Assembly (NCBI GenBank): GCA_944384655.1
Contig: CALWUF010000037.1
Location: 1 to 49,925, forward strand
Reading direction: 5' to 3'
Length of the DNA: 49,925 nucleotides
Source: an uncultured Butyricicoccus sp.
GTDB lineage: Bacteria > Bacillota > Clostridia > Oscillospirales > Butyricicoccaceae
The notes below the pieces were generated by a model. The model was not told the DNA's origin. It worked only from the letters and a program-made list of their open reading frames with translations, and searched no databases. This document shows, in pieces, positions 29,461 through 38,730 of this stretch (its first letter is position 1; the number at the start of each line of letters is the position of its first letter). A program made the translations under genes and the position numbers.

Positions 29461-29514
29461 GTAATTTGTACACGCACGCGTAAGACTTTTGATTGCAAAT
29501 GGAGGTGCAGCCAC

Positions 29515-29649
29515 ATGTTAAGAACGTATCAGCCGAAAAAGCGCCAGCGCAGCAAGGTGCATGGCTTCCGCAAGAGAATGGCAACCGCAAACGGCAGAAA
29601 GGTTCTCGCTCGTCGCCGTTCCCGCGGCCGCAAGCGTCTGAGCCACTGA
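29515..29649 (+). CDS. rpmH: 50S ribosomal protein L34
   Basis: A 44-aa, highly basic ribosomal protein. The sequence [18 protein letters not shown], with [22 protein letters not shown], is the L34 family throughout. GGAGGTG lies 7 nt before ATG 29515. First gene on the rightward side of the origin. Confidence 0.98.
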   Translation: MLRTYQPKKRQRSKVHGFRKRMATANGRKVLARRRSRGRKRLSH

Positions 29650-29717
29650 TTGAGGAAATTCCGTTTTTGCGTGGACATGTTGGATCAACTGTCCCGAAAA
29701 CGATTGACACGAACAGC

Positions 29718-29750
29718 ATGGACCGCAAGGCGGTCCATTTCTGTTATACA
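29718..29750 (+). terminator. Hairpin after rpmH, possible terminator or attenuator
   Basis: A perfect 9-bp stem, ATGGACCGC/GCGGTCCAT with a 3-nt loop (29718-29738), then TTCTGTTAT. The following T tract is interrupted, so rnpA may get read-through transcription. The rest of the 29650-29962 gap holds a 7-bp inverted repeat (CTCCGGC/GCCGGAG, near 29838-29864) and no clear promoter. Confidence 0.5.
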
Positions 29751-29962
29751 GGGAAGTATCCTTTTAGTATAACACAACGGCGTAATTACAATTCGGACGG
29801 GTCAAGCGCCGGGAATAAAAAACATGACCTGTCAGCTCCGGCAGAAAAAGGATGCGCCGGAGAGGGACGTCTATGCCGCACTGTTTCCAGGCGTGCGGGT
29901 ATCAGTTGTGGAAACAGGGTGCACGTTCCGCAGTATGGAACAATAGAAAAGGAAGTCGGGCG

Positions 29963-30313
29963 ATGAAAAACACCTTAAAGGAAAACCGCGATTTTCGCAG
30001 GCTGTATGCCAGAGGGCGTTGTGCGTCTTCCGATTGCCTGGTGGTCTATGCGCTGCGCAATAAATATGGCGAAGGCAGGCTGGGCATTACGGTAGGCGCA
30101 AAACTGGGCAGTGCAGTCCAGCGCAATCGGGTCAAACGTCTCATTCGGGAAATTTACCGCCTGCACAAGCATGAACTCCGCCCCAATATCGATCTGGTCG
30201 TTGTTGCGCGCCATCGGGCTGTGACGGCGCCGTATGCGCAGATGGAGCGCGCATTTTTGCGTTGTATCGGGCAATTGGGGCTGAATTTGACGAAAGAAGG
30301 AAACGTATTATGA
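29963..30313 (+). CDS. rnpA: Ribonuclease P protein component
   Basis: A 116-aa basic protein that assists RNase P RNA in tRNA 5'-end maturation. It begins [14 protein letters not shown] and has the RNR signature [19 protein letters not shown] 29963 follows GGAAG. Its stop overlaps yidD (ATGA). It lies 313 nt after rpmH, a longer gap than usual. Confidence 0.96.
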   Translation: MKNTLKENRDFRRLYARGRCASSDCLVVYALRNKYGEGRLGITVGAKLGSAVQRNRVKRLIREIYRLHKHELRPNIDLVVVARHRAVTAPYAQMERAFLRCIGQLGLNLTKEGNVL

Positions 30314-30525
30314 TGAAGCGCTTCATGCTTGCCTGTATTCGTTTTTATCGTTCTGCCATTTCGCCTTACACGAGACCATGTTGCCGGTATCAACCCACCT
30401 GCTCCGCCTATGCAATGGAGGCAATTGAAAAATACGGCGCACTTCGTGGGGGCTGGCTCGCAGTGAAACGACTGCTGCGTTGCCATCCGTTTTCGCATCA
30501 CAGTCCATATGACCCGGTGCCCTGA
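30310..30525 (+). CDS. yidD: Membrane protein insertion efficiency factor YidD
   Basis: A 71-aa protein with the family sequence [32 protein letters not shown] and ending [13 protein letters not shown]. It aids YidC-dependent membrane insertion. It overlaps rnpA by 4 nt and precedes yidC by 47 nt. Confidence 0.95.
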   Translation: MMKRFMLACIRFYRSAISPYTRPCCRYQPTCSAYAMEAIEKYGALRGGWLAVKRLLRCHPFSHHSPYDPVP

Positions 30526-30572
30526 CGGAATGATGCATTTTTAAACCCACTTTACCCACTTTGGAGGATCAA

Positions 30573-31697
30573 ATGGGAGATTTTTTTGGAATTATTCTGA
30601 TTAGACCGCTTGGTCTGATCCTGATGGGGATCTTTTCGCTTGTCCAAAATTATGGCGTTGCACTGATCCTGTTTACCCTGCTTGTCAAGCTGATTCTTCT
30701 GCCGTTTATGTACAAGCAGAAAAAAAACATGAAAAAAATGAGTCTGGTACAGGCTGAATCCGCGGCCATCCAGAAGCGCTACGCCAAAAATAAGGAAAAG
30801 GCAAATGAAGAGATTGCCAAATTGTACGAGCGCGAAGGCGTCAGTCCGACGGGCAGCTGTTTGCTTTCCTTTATCACGCTGCCGATCATGATGGCGTTGT
30901 ATTATGCAGTGCGTGAGCCGATGACCTACATGATGGGTCTTTCGGACAGCACCATTGAAAAAATTGCCAGTGCGCTTGGACAAACCTATGACAGCGCTTC
31001 GATCACTGCGCAGATTCAGTTGGCAAAGGATGTCAATGACAACTGGGACGCGGTTTCCCAGTTCGCCGCTGACGGTCTGTGCCGCATCGATTTTAATTTC
31101 TTTGGCATTGACCTGTCCGCCATCCCGCAGTTTGCACAGTTCGATGTACTGTGGCTCATCCCGATTTTATCCGGCGTGACCGCACTGCTCTCTTCTCTGG
31201 CGATGCAGAAGATGCAGAAGATCCAGAACCCGAACGCACAGCAGAATATGAATACCCAGATGAACTCGACCATGAACGCGATGCTCATTATGATGCCGCT
31301 CATGTCGATCTGGATTGCATTTACATTGCCGGCGTCCATGGGTGTATACTGGATCGTCAACAATATTTTCTCCCTTGTCCAGGAACTCGGGTTGACCTGG
31401 TACATCGTCACCTTTGACAAGGCGGTGGACGACGAGGAAACCAAGGAGCGCAAGCGCCGCGAGGCTGCGCATCAGGCAAAGCTTGCCGAGCAGGAGGAAG
31501 CAAGGAAAAACGGCGTACAGACCGAATATCTCGGTGCAAAGTCGGAAAATGTCTCCAGGAAAAAGCTGAAGGCGAGGGAAGCCGAACAGAAACGGCTGAA
31601 AGAGAAAGAAACTGCTGCCCGTGCCGCTCAGATCAAGGCGGAAAAAGAAGCCGCCCGCAGAGCCGGCCGACAGGTCGATAACGACGAATCATCATAA
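30573..31697 (+). CDS. yidC: Membrane protein insertase YidC/OxaI
   Basis: A 374-aa insertase. The N-terminal helix runs straight into the conserved region NYGVALILFTLLVKLILLPF; further helices are near GSCLLSFITLPIMMALYYAV, FDVLWLIPILSGVTALLS, and the pair MLIMMPLMSIWIAFTLPASMGVYWIVNN. There is no cleavable lipoprotein signal, unlike SpoIIIJ of Bacillus. The last 90 residues are a charged, helical cytoplasmic tail (EEARKNG... KEKETAARAAQ), probably for ribosome contact. ATG 30573 has GGAGG 5 nt upstream. Confidence 0.96.
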   Translation: MGDFFGIILIRPLGLILMGIFSLVQNYGVALILFTLLVKLILLPFMYKQKKNMKKMSLVQAESAAIQKRYAKNKEKANEEIAKLYEREGVSPTGSCLLSFITLPIMMALYYAVREPMTYMMGLSDSTIEKIASALGQTYDSASITAQIQLAKDVNDNWDAVSQFAADGLCRIDFNFFGIDLSAIPQFAQFDVLWLIPILSGVTALLSSLAMQKMQKIQNPNAQQNMNTQMNSTMNAMLIMMPLMSIWIAFTLPASMGVYWIVNNIFSLVQELGLTWYIVTFDKAVDDEETKERKRREAAHQAKLAEQEEARKNGVQTEYLGAKSENVSRKKLKAREAEQKRLKEKETAARAAQIKAEKEAARRAGRQVDNDESS

Positions 31698-31718
31698 GGA
31701 CGGGAGTAAGCGAAGTTT

Positions 31719-32417
31719 ATGACAAAGTTTATTGAAAAACAGGCCGCTACCATTGAAGAGGCAATTGAGCAGGCGCTGAATGAACTGGGTATGGATCGAG
31801 ACAGCGTCAGTGTAGAAGTGATGGAAAAGGGCAAAACCGGCTTTTTTGGCATCGGTGCAGTGCCGGCGCGTGTCCGTGTTTCCTATGAAGAAGCAACCCC
31901 CGCGAGTGAAGCAAAAGCGTTTGTCGATGGCTTGCTTTCCCGTATGGGCATCCATGGCGAAGCATTCCCGATCGAAGGCGAGGATGGACAGATCATTCTG
32001 GATATCCGGGGGGAAGATATGGGTGCGGTCATCGGCCGCCGCGGCGATACGCTCGATGCGATTCAATATTTGACTTCTCTGACCATCAATCGCGGCAAGG
32101 AAGAGCATATCCGCATTGCCATTGATACCGAAGGGTATCGCGCCAAGCGTGAAGAATCCCTTCAGCGCCTTGCCCGTAAAATGGCAGGCAAGGTATTGAA
32201 GTATCATAAAAACATGACATTGGAGCCGATGAACCCCTATGAGCGCCGCATTATCCATTCGACCTTGCAGGAATATAAGGGCGTGACGACCTATTCGACC
32301 GGTATAGAACCGAATCGCCGTGTCGTTGTCGCTCTGGAACGCGGCGCCAGACCGCAGCGCGGCGGTTATCGCAAACCGTCCCGCAACCGCGACAACAGAC
32401 ACCATACTGCGGAGTAA
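31719..32417 (+). CDS. jag: RNA-binding protein Jag (KhpB)
   Basis: A 232-aa protein with the Jag N-terminal domain (MTKFIEKQAATIEEAIEQAL to GKTGFFGIGAVPARVRV), a KH-type domain with VIGRRGDTLDAIQYLTSL, and a C-terminal R3H domain (MNPYERRIIHSTLQ, then EPNRRVVV). It binds RNA with partner KhpA in other Firmicutes, affecting envelope growth. It follows yidC by 21 nt, its usual place. Confidence 0.95.
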   Translation: MTKFIEKQAATIEEAIEQALNELGMDRDSVSVEVMEKGKTGFFGIGAVPARVRVSYEEATPASEAKAFVDGLLSRMGIHGEAFPIEGEDGQIILDIRGEDMGAVIGRRGDTLDAIQYLTSLTINRGKEEHIRIAIDTEGYRAKREESLQRLARKMAGKVLKYHKNMTLEPMNPYERRIIHSTLQEYKGVTTYSTGIEPNRRVVVALERGARPQRGGYRKPSRNRDNRHHTAE

Positions 32418-32484
32418 AAATATCCCCCGTAATTCCCCTGCTGGCAGGTGGGATTACATATCATGAATGGAAATGAGGTATGAT

Positions 32485-33852
32485 ATGAGCACGACCATTG
32501 CCGCAATCGCGACAGGGCCTGCTGCCGGACCGATTGGTATTATCCGCGTATCCGGACCTCAAACCCTTGCGATTGCAGATCGGATTTTTACCCCGCAGGG
32601 CGGCGGCGTATTGTCTGAACGTCCCAACCGCCTGCTCACCTATGGCGCATTGCACGCACGCGATGGAAAGATTATCGACCATTGCCTGTGTTGTGTCATG
32701 CATGCACCCCATTCGTATACCGGCGAGGACATGGCGGAGATTCAATGCCATGGCTCCCCTGCTATCCTGTCGGAGACGCTTGCCGCCTTGTTTGCCAACG
32801 GCGCACAGCAGGCAGCGCCCGGCGAGTTCACACAGCGCGCATTTTTGGCGGGAAAAATGGACCTGTCCGGCGCGGAAGCGGTTCATGACCTGGTCACGGC
32901 GGCGACCGCACAGGCAGCGGAAAATGCTGCGGCACAGATGAACGGCGCGGTTGGCTCGCGTATGCGTGAGATTCGGCAGTGTCTGGTCGATCTGGTTGCG
33001 GAATTTCTCGCTGTGGTTGATTATCCGGATGAGGAAATTGATTCGCATTTGTTTGACCATGCGTGTGAAATTTTGCACAATGCCACCCGTGCGCTCTATG
33101 ATCTTGCAGAGACATATGAACGCGGGCGCATCCTGCGCGAAGGCATCCCCTGTGCCATTCTCGGCCGTCCCAATGCCGGCAAATCGTCATTGCTCAATGC
33201 TTTGGCAGGCTTTGACCGCGCCATTGTCACCAGCGTGCCGGGCACAACGCGCGATGTCATTGAGGAAACCATCCGCATCGGCGCTGTTGTGCTCCATTTG
33301 TTCGATACGGCAGGTCTGCGCGATACGCAGGACCCGGTGGAAAAAATTGGCATTGACCGCGCCATGAAACAGGCGCAGGCGTCTGCGCTCATTTTGGCGG
33401 TCTTTGATTCCAGCGATGATATTTCCGATGACGATTTGATGGTCATTGCCCGCACGCATGGCAAACGCACCATTGCTGTGCTCAACAAGAGCGATTTGCC
33501 GTCCGCATTGGATGTGGCTACCATCCGCCGCCATTTTGAACATGTCATTGCTGTCAGTGCGAAGACCGGTGAAGGTCTGCGGGATTTGTATGATCTGATC
33601 CCGCAGGTTGTGGGCATGGATGGCATGTCCTATGACGGCAGCATTATCACCAATGCCCGCCAGGCGGCTGCATTGGTACGCGCAGCCGAGCGATGTGAAG
33701 CGGCATTTGTGGCCGCGCAGCTCGGCATGACGCCTGATGCCGTTGTGATGGATGCCGAAGGCGCCATTGCTGCCCTGGGAGAAATCACCGGACAGGCGGT
33801 GCGTGACGACATTGTTGCGACAATCTTTGACAAATTTTGTGTGGGGAAATAA
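32485..33852 (+). CDS. mnmE: tRNA modification GTPase MnmE
   Basis: A 455-aa GTPase that with MnmG makes the 5-carboxymethylaminomethyl group on wobble uridines. The N-terminal THF-binding domain starts TTIAAIATGPAAGPIGIIRVSGP; the G domain has GRPNAGKSS, the DTAG box LFDTAGLRDT and NKSD; the C-terminus ends FCVGK with the catalytic Cys. ATG 32485 has GAGG 6 nt upstream. A terminator follows at 33864, so mnmG needs its own promoter. Confidence 0.97.
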   Translation: MSTTIAAIATGPAAGPIGIIRVSGPQTLAIADRIFTPQGGGVLSERPNRLLTYGALHARDGKIIDHCLCCVMHAPHSYTGEDMAEIQCHGSPAILSETLAALFANGAQQAAPGEFTQRAFLAGKMDLSGAEAVHDLVTAATAQAAENAAAQMNGAVGSRMREIRQCLVDLVAEFLAVVDYPDEEIDSHLFDHACEILHNATRALYDLAETYERGRILREGIPCAILGRPNAGKSSLLNALAGFDRAIVTSVPGTTRDVIEETIRIGAVVLHLFDTAGLRDTQDPVEKIGIDRAMKQAQASALILAVFDSSDDISDDDLMVIARTHGKRTIAVLNKSDLPSALDVATIRRHFEHVIAVSAKTGEGLRDLYDLIPQVVGMDGMSYDGSIITNARQAAALVRAAERCEAAFVAAQLGMTPDAVVMDAEGAIAALGEITGQAVRDDIVATIFDKFCVGK

Positions 33853-33863
33853 CCGAACCTGTT

Positions 33864-33904
33864 GCCATTCCGGATGGAGTAATCTGTCCGGAATGGCGTT
33901 TTTT
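33864..33904 (+). terminator. Terminator after mnmE
   Basis: GCCATTCCGGA (33864-33874) with TCCGGAATGGC (33887-33897), then GTTTTTT. Confidence 0.93.
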
Positions 33905-33969
33905 CCGAGCTTTTTGACATGTCCCGACGCAGTTCCCCTTTGCGTATGGTTATGGGTTTTACACATTTT

Positions 33970-34105
33970 ACACAGAGTTATCAACAACAGATCTCCGGAT
34001 ATTGTTGTTCAAATTTGGGGAATTTGTCAAAAAATTAGGGAAAGTTTTTTGACAGTTTGACAGGAGTTATCCACAGATATATTTTATCTTGTGGATAACC
34101 CAAAC
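33970..34105. other. Second DnaA-box cluster between mnmE and mnmG
   Basis: Two consensus DnaA boxes in inverted orientation, TTATCCACA (34067-34075) and TGTGGATAA (34090-34098), frame a 14-bp AT-only-but-two core. A one-mismatch box TTATCAACA is at 33978-33986. The interval is AT-rich. The inverted pair also forms a 10-bp repeat (GTTATCCACA/TGTGGATAAC) that could fold in RNA. The rest of 33853-34217 holds the mnmE terminator and a weak promoter-like TTGGCA (34139) with TATAAA (34164). Confidence 0.65.
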
Positions 34106-34217
34106 ACATTTGTGCAATCAGCGGAAATGTGAAATGATTTGGCATTCGCGTATACTGCGATCATATAAAACTATTTGTATAAATCGAACGAATATTAACA
34201 GAAAGGAGTGTATTTAC

Positions 34218-36107
34218 ATGCCATTTCAGGCAGGAAATTTTGACGTCGCCGTCATTGGCGCAGGGCATGCAGGCATTGAAGCAGCTCTCGCCTGCGCACG
34301 GCTGGGATTACAGACAGTCATTTTTTCAATCAATTTGGATGCAGTGGGCAATATGCCGTGCAATCCCGCCATTGGCGGCACAGCAAAGGGTCATCTGGTG
34401 CGTGAAATCGATGCGTTGGGCGGCGAAATGGCGCGTGCGGCAGATGCGGCATGTATTCAATACCGCCTGCTCAATCGAGGCAAAGGTCCGGCCGTACATT
34501 CTCTGCGTGCGCAGGCGGATCGCTCTGCATACCGCCAGTATATGAAGCATGTGCTGGAACAGCAGCCCAATCTGATGCTCAAACAGGCGGAAATTGTCGA
34601 AATTACACACGAAAACAATGCCGTCACCGGTGTCGTGACGAGTACGGGCGCACACTATGGCGCAAAGGCAGTGATCTGTGCAACGGGAACGTATTTGCAG
34701 GGACGCATCATCATTGGCGATATGTTTTATGACGGCGGTCCGGACGGGATGTTTGCCGCATTAAAACTCACCGATTCCCTGCGCGGGATGGGACTCAACC
34801 TCATGCGTTTTAAGACCGGTACGCCGCCGCGCGTCAACCGGCGCAGCATCGATTTCAGCGGCCTTGAGGTGCAGCAGGGCGAAGAAAATTGTATCCCCTT
34901 TTCTTTTGAGACCGAACATGCGCCGAAAAACCGCGCTGTATGCCATTTGACGTATACCAATGCACAGACGCATGCGGTCATCCGGAAAAATTTAGATCGT
35001 TCTCCCCTGTATTCCGGCAAAGTGGAAGGCATTGGTCCGCGCTATTGTCCCTCGATTGAAGATAAAGTGGTTCGTTTTGAAGATAAGCCGCGCCATCAGT
35101 TGTTCATTGAACCCATGGGATTGGATACGGAAGAAATGTATATTCAGGGCTTTTCTTCTTCCATGCCAGAGGATGTACAGCTCGAAATGATTCATACGAT
35201 TCAGGGATTGGAACATGCCGAGGTGATGCGCCCGGCCTATGCCATCGAATACGATTGTATTGATCCGTTGGAATTAAAGCCGACGTTGGAAACCAAAAAA
35301 ATTTCCGGATTGTATGGGGCGGGGCAGTTCAATGGCTCCTCCGGTTATGAGGAAGCCGGGGCACAGGGGCTGGTGGCAGGCATTAACGCTGCGCTCAAAC
35401 TCAAAGGCGAACCGCCGATGATTCTCGACCGCGCGGATGGATACATCGGTACGCTGGTGGACGATTTGGTCACGCGTGGGACAAATGAACCGTATCGCAT
35501 GATGACCTCCCGCAGTGAATACCGACTGATTTTGCGGCAGGACAATGCAGATGAACGGCTGGTTGGCATCGGTGCACGCGTTGGATTGAATCCTCCATCG
35601 CGTTTGGAAGCTGTGCGCGAGAAATATACGCGTGTACAGCGGGAAATTGACCGTGTGCATGCCGTCAATCTGTCGCCGTCTGACGACATGCAGGCATTTT
35701 TACAGGCGCATCACAGTACGCCGCTCAAGTCGGGCTGTAAACTCGCTGATCTCATCCGACGTCCGGAATTGGGGTATGATATGCTTGCGCCATTTGATCC
35801 GGAACGTCCCGCATTGCCGGACGTCATACGCGAACAGGTTGAAATTCGCATCAAATATGAGGGATATATCCGGCGGCAGCTGCACGACGTGGAGCAGTTC
35901 CGCAAATTGGAGAGCAGACCGCTCCCCCAGGATATCGATTACAATGAGATCACATCCCTTCGGCTGGAAGCCAGACAAAAGCTGCAAAAAATCCGTCCGC
36001 TCAATTTTGGACAGGCGTCGCGTATTTCAGGCGTCAGCCCGGCGGATATCACGGCGTTGATGATCATCACGGAGGCGATGGAAAAGGAGAAACGCAACCA
36101 TGAATGA
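34218..36107 (+). CDS. mnmG: tRNA uridine-5-carboxymethylaminomethyl modification enzyme MnmG (GidA)
   Basis: A 629-aa FAD enzyme and partner of MnmE. The dinucleotide fold is [23 protein letters not shown]; conserved stretches include [68 protein letters not shown] and [19 protein letters not shown] 34218 has AAAGGAG 9 nt upstream. It overlaps rsmG by 8 nt. Confidence 0.98.
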   Translation: MPFQAGNFDVAVIGAGHAGIEAALACARLGLQTVIFSINLDAVGNMPCNPAIGGTAKGHLVREIDALGGEMARAADAACIQYRLLNRGKGPAVHSLRAQADRSAYRQYMKHVLEQQPNLMLKQAEIVEITHENNAVTGVVTSTGAHYGAKAVICATGTYLQGRIIIGDMFYDGGPDGMFAALKLTDSLRGMGLNLMRFKTGTPPRVNRRSIDFSGLEVQQGEENCIPFSFETEHAPKNRAVCHLTYTNAQTHAVIRKNLDRSPLYSGKVEGIGPRYCPSIEDKVVRFEDKPRHQLFIEPMGLDTEEMYIQGFSSSMPEDVQLEMIHTIQGLEHAEVMRPAYAIEYDCIDPLELKPTLETKKISGLYGAGQFNGSSGYEEAGAQGLVAGINAALKLKGEPPMILDRADGYIGTLVDDLVTRGTNEPYRMMTSRSEYRLILRQDNADERLVGIGARVGLNPPSRLEAVREKYTRVQREIDRVHAVNLSPSDDMQAFLQAHHSTPLKSGCKLADLIRRPELGYDMLAPFDPERPALPDVIREQVEIRIKYEGYIRRQLHDVEQFRKLESRPLPQDIDYNEITSLRLEARQKLQKIRPLNFGQASRISGVSPADITALMIITEAMEKEKRNHE

Positions 36108-36801
36108 ATTGCTCAAAACCGGCTTTGCTGAGATGGGACTTGCTGTCACAGAGGAGCAGCTCGCACAGCTCCAGGCATTCACTGCGCGCATGTTGGAGAC
36201 CAATCGGGTGATGAATTTGACTGGCATTACACAGCCGGATGAAATTGCGACCAAACATTTGCTGGACTGCGCTTCCCTGCTCACAGTTGCAGATTTTTCT
36301 CAAAAATCTGTGGTTGACGTCGGCTGCGGCGCAGGATTTCCCGGTATGCCGCTGCACATTTTATGCCCTGACTGTGAATTGACGTTGCTTGATTCGCTGC
36401 GCAAGCGCATTGTGTTTTTACAGTCATGCATTGATGGCATGCAATTGACGCATATGGAAGCGGTTCATGCGCGGGCAGAAGAATTTGCTTCCCGGCGGCG
36501 TGAGACCTATGATTTTGCAGTTTCCCGTGCGGTTGCACAGTTGAATGTGTTGGCGGAGCTGTCCCTTCCCCTTGTCAAGCCGGGCGGTTTGTTTATCGCC
36601 ATGAAAGGCAAGGACAGCGATGAAGAAATTGAAGCGGCAAAGCAGGCAATCGCCCGTTTGGGCGGAGAATGCACGCGCATCGTGGATTATACGATTCCAC
36701 ATACGGATATTACGCACCGGTTGGTGATGATTCGCAAGAAAAACCCGACGCCCAAACAATACCCGCGTCCTTTTCGGAAGATCTCTGCCAATCCGTTGTG
36801 A
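36100..36801 (+). CDS. rsmG: 16S rRNA (guanine(527)-N7)-methyltransferase RsmG (GidB)
   Basis: A 233-aa SAM methyltransferase. SAM motif [18 protein letters not shown], then [14 protein letters not shown] and the family stretch [28 protein letters not shown]. It normally follows mnmG, here with an 8-nt overlap. A parS-containing palindrome lies 8 nt after its stop. Confidence 0.96.
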   Translation: MNELLKTGFAEMGLAVTEEQLAQLQAFTARMLETNRVMNLTGITQPDEIATKHLLDCASLLTVADFSQKSVVDVGCGAGFPGMPLHILCPDCELTLLDSLRKRIVFLQSCIDGMQLTHMEAVHARAEEFASRRRETYDFAVSRAVAQLNVLAELSLPLVKPGGLFIAMKGKDSDEEIEAAKQAIARLGGECTRIVDYTIPHTDITHRLVMIRKKNPTPKQYPRPFRKISANPL

Positions 36802-36808
36802 TTCTGCT

Positions 36809-36842
36809 CCCCGTTCCTGTTTCACGTGAAACATGAACGGGG
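36809..36842. other. parS site 1 nested in a larger palindrome
   Basis: The 16-bp parS sequence TGTTTCACGTGAAACA at 36818-36833 is flanked by CCCCGTTC (36809) and GAACGGGG (36835-36842), giving a 34-bp inverted repeat followed by ATTTGTCT. It may double as the rsmG terminator. Confidence 0.85.
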
Positions 36843-36874
36843 ATTTGTCTAACATGGAAATAAATGGAAATCGA

Positions 36875-36890
36875 TGTTTCACGTGAAACA
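36875..36890. other. parS site 2
   Basis: Perfect 16-bp TGTTTCACGTGAAACA, the chromosomal ParB-binding site. Confidence 0.95.
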
Positions 36891-36935
36891 GGACAAGATG
36901 TCACAAAATACACACAAATAAACCATATTGCGAGG

Positions 36936-36964
36936 TTGTTTCACGTGAAACATCGTGCTATAAT
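36936..36964 (+). promoter_or_regulatory. parA promoter containing parS site 3
   Basis: TTGTTT (36936-36941), 17-bp spacer, TATAAT (36959-36964). The third perfect parS occupies 36937-36952, so bound ParB would cover the -35 and most of the spacer. Confidence 0.7.
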
Positions 36965-37042
36965 AGAAAGGCGAAATACTGGGACAATTGCGTCCGTTTT
37001 GGCTTGTTTCGCAGTTATGTTATCCGGAAAGGAAAACCACGT

Positions 37043-37804
37043 ATGGGAAAAATCATTGCGTTTGCAAATCAAAAGGGCGGCGTCGGCAAGACAACCACAG
37101 CCGTCAATCTTGCAGCTTCGCTCGCGGAACAGGGGAAAAAAGTTCTCGTGTGCGATTTCGATCCGCAGGGCAATGCCACGTCAGGATTTGGTATCGATCC
37201 GCGCTCTCTGAAAACCAGCGTGTATGAACTCACCGTGTGTGACGCACCTGTTGAAGATGGTATCATTCAGACCAAATGGGTGGATGTCATCGGCGCAAAT
37301 GTCAATCTCGCCGGTGCGGAAATCGATTTGATTGAACTGGATCGCCGGGAATACCGGTTAAAGATGGTGCTCGACCAGATCCGTGATGATTACGATTATA
37401 TTTTTATCGATTGCCCTCCGTCGCTCGGATTGTTGACACTCAATTCCTTGTGCGCCGCGGATTCATTTCTTGTACCGCTGCAATGTGAGTATTATGCACT
37501 CGAAGGTCTGACACAGCTCATGACCACAGTCCGCGCCGTGCAGCGTGGGCTCAATCAGGGTATCAAAATGGAAGGCGTTTTGCTGACCATGTTTGACGGT
37601 CGTACCAATTTGTCCATTCAGGTGGTCGAAGAGGTGAAGCGTCATTTTGGCAAAAAGGTATTCGCAACTGTCGTACCGCGCAATGTGCGCCTGTCAGAGG
37701 CGCCCAGCCATGGTGAGCCGATTACTGCGTATGATCGGTATTGCCGCGGTGCAGAGGCGTATATGGCGTTGGCACAGGAATTTTTGCGCAGAAATGAAGC
37801 GTGA
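37043..37804 (+). CDS. parA: Chromosome-partitioning ATPase ParA/Soj
   Basis: A 253-aa ATPase. The deviant Walker A KGGVGKTTT (with Lys11 and Lys16) starts at residue 11; Walker A' CDFDPQGNATSGFGID and the DCPPSLG motif follow. With ParB it regulates DnaA and origin segregation. ATG 37043 has AAAGGA 9 nt upstream. ParB follows after 14 nt. Confidence 0.96.
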   Translation: MGKIIAFANQKGGVGKTTTAVNLAASLAEQGKKVLVCDFDPQGNATSGFGIDPRSLKTSVYELTVCDAPVEDGIIQTKWVDVIGANVNLAGAEIDLIELDRREYRLKMVLDQIRDDYDYIFIDCPPSLGLLTLNSLCAADSFLVPLQCEYYALEGLTQLMTTVRAVQRGLNQGIKMEGVLLTMFDGRTNLSIQVVEEVKRHFGKKVFATVVPRNVRLSEAPSHGEPITAYDRYCRGAEAYMALAQEFLRRNEA

Positions 37805-37818
37805 GGAGGGAGTGGCGC

Positions 37819-38718
37819 ATGTCAAATAAGAGTTTGGGACGCGGGCTTTCTGCCCTGTTCGGTGAAGAGAATCTCGATCCTACGATTCCACCCACGAGTG
37901 CGGAGCCGATGAAACCGAAAAATGGCTTTCGCAATATTCCATTGCGGCGCATTGAACCCAATCGCGCACAACCGCGCCGGGACTTCGATGAAACGTCCCT
38001 GCAGGAGCTGGAGAACAGTATACGCATCCATGGCGTGCTCGCACCCATTACCGTCCGGCAGGGCGACAATGGGTATTATCAGATCGTTGCAGGAGAACGC
38101 CGGTGGCGCGCTGCGAGACGCGCCGGATTGGATACCATCCCCGCAATGGTCATCGATGCCGATGAGCAGACCATGATGGAATTGGCTCTGATTGAAAATT
38201 TGCAGCGTGAAGATCTCAATCCGCTGGAGGAAGCGGAAGGATATCGTGCCCTGATCGATCAGTTCGGATTGAAACAGGATACGGTTGCAGAACGTGTCGG
38301 ACGTTCCCGTTCCGCAGTTGCCAATAGCCTGCGCCTGTTGTCCCTGAGCGACGAGGTGCGCAGTCTGGTTATTGACGGCAAATTGTCCAGCGGACATGCA
38401 AGAGCCGTGCTCGCCGTACAGGATGAATCCAAGCGGCTTGCCGCGGCAAAAACGATGGCAGATACCGGTATGTCTGTACGTCAGGCGGAAGCCTATGTGA
38501 AGAAGTTAAACAAGCCTGTACAGAAGGACGAGCCTGTGCCCGTGCCAAAGGAGTTCCAGCCAGATTATTATGCGGAATTGCAGCGCAAACTGGAAGGAGC
38601 ACTCGGACGCCGTGTTCATATCGAAAACAAAAAGAACAAAGGACGGATTGAGCTGGAATATTACGGCGATGACGATCTCGAACGGCTGGTCAGCGCATTG
38701 GCGGCTGTGATCCTTTGA
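37819..38718 (+). CDS. parB: Chromosome-partitioning protein ParB/Spo0J
   Basis: A 299-aa CTP-dependent clamp that loads at parS. The N-terminus KSLGRGLSALFGE is followed by the ParB/Srx fold with IAGERR-type motif QIVAGERRWRAARRAG and ENLQREDLNPLEEAEGYRALI; the helix-turn-helix is QDTVAERVGRSRSAVANSLRLL. The C-terminal dimer domain ends the protein. ATG 37819 has GGAGG 9 nt upstream. No noc paralogue is present in the window. Confidence 0.97.
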   Translation: MSNKSLGRGLSALFGEENLDPTIPPTSAEPMKPKNGFRNIPLRRIEPNRAQPRRDFDETSLQELENSIRIHGVLAPITVRQGDNGYYQIVAGERRWRAARRAGLDTIPAMVIDADEQTMMELALIENLQREDLNPLEEAEGYRALIDQFGLKQDTVAERVGRSRSAVANSLRLLSLSDEVRSLVIDGKLSSGHARAVLAVQDESKRLAAAKTMADTGMSVRQAEAYVKKLNKPVQKDEPVPVPKEFQPDYYAELQRKLEGALGRRVHIENKKNKGRIELEYYGDDDLERLVSALAAVIL

Positions 38719-38730
38719 CGGAGGATTGCC

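Noticed and set aside
29822..29947. 41-codon frame beginning ATG near 29822 just before rnpA
   Set aside because: There is only a weak ribosome site and no recognisable or protein-like composition.
29852..29962. N-terminal extension of rnpA to 29852
   Set aside because: RnpA families begin close to [11 protein letters not shown], and GGAAG precedes ATG 29963; the extension has no ribosome site.
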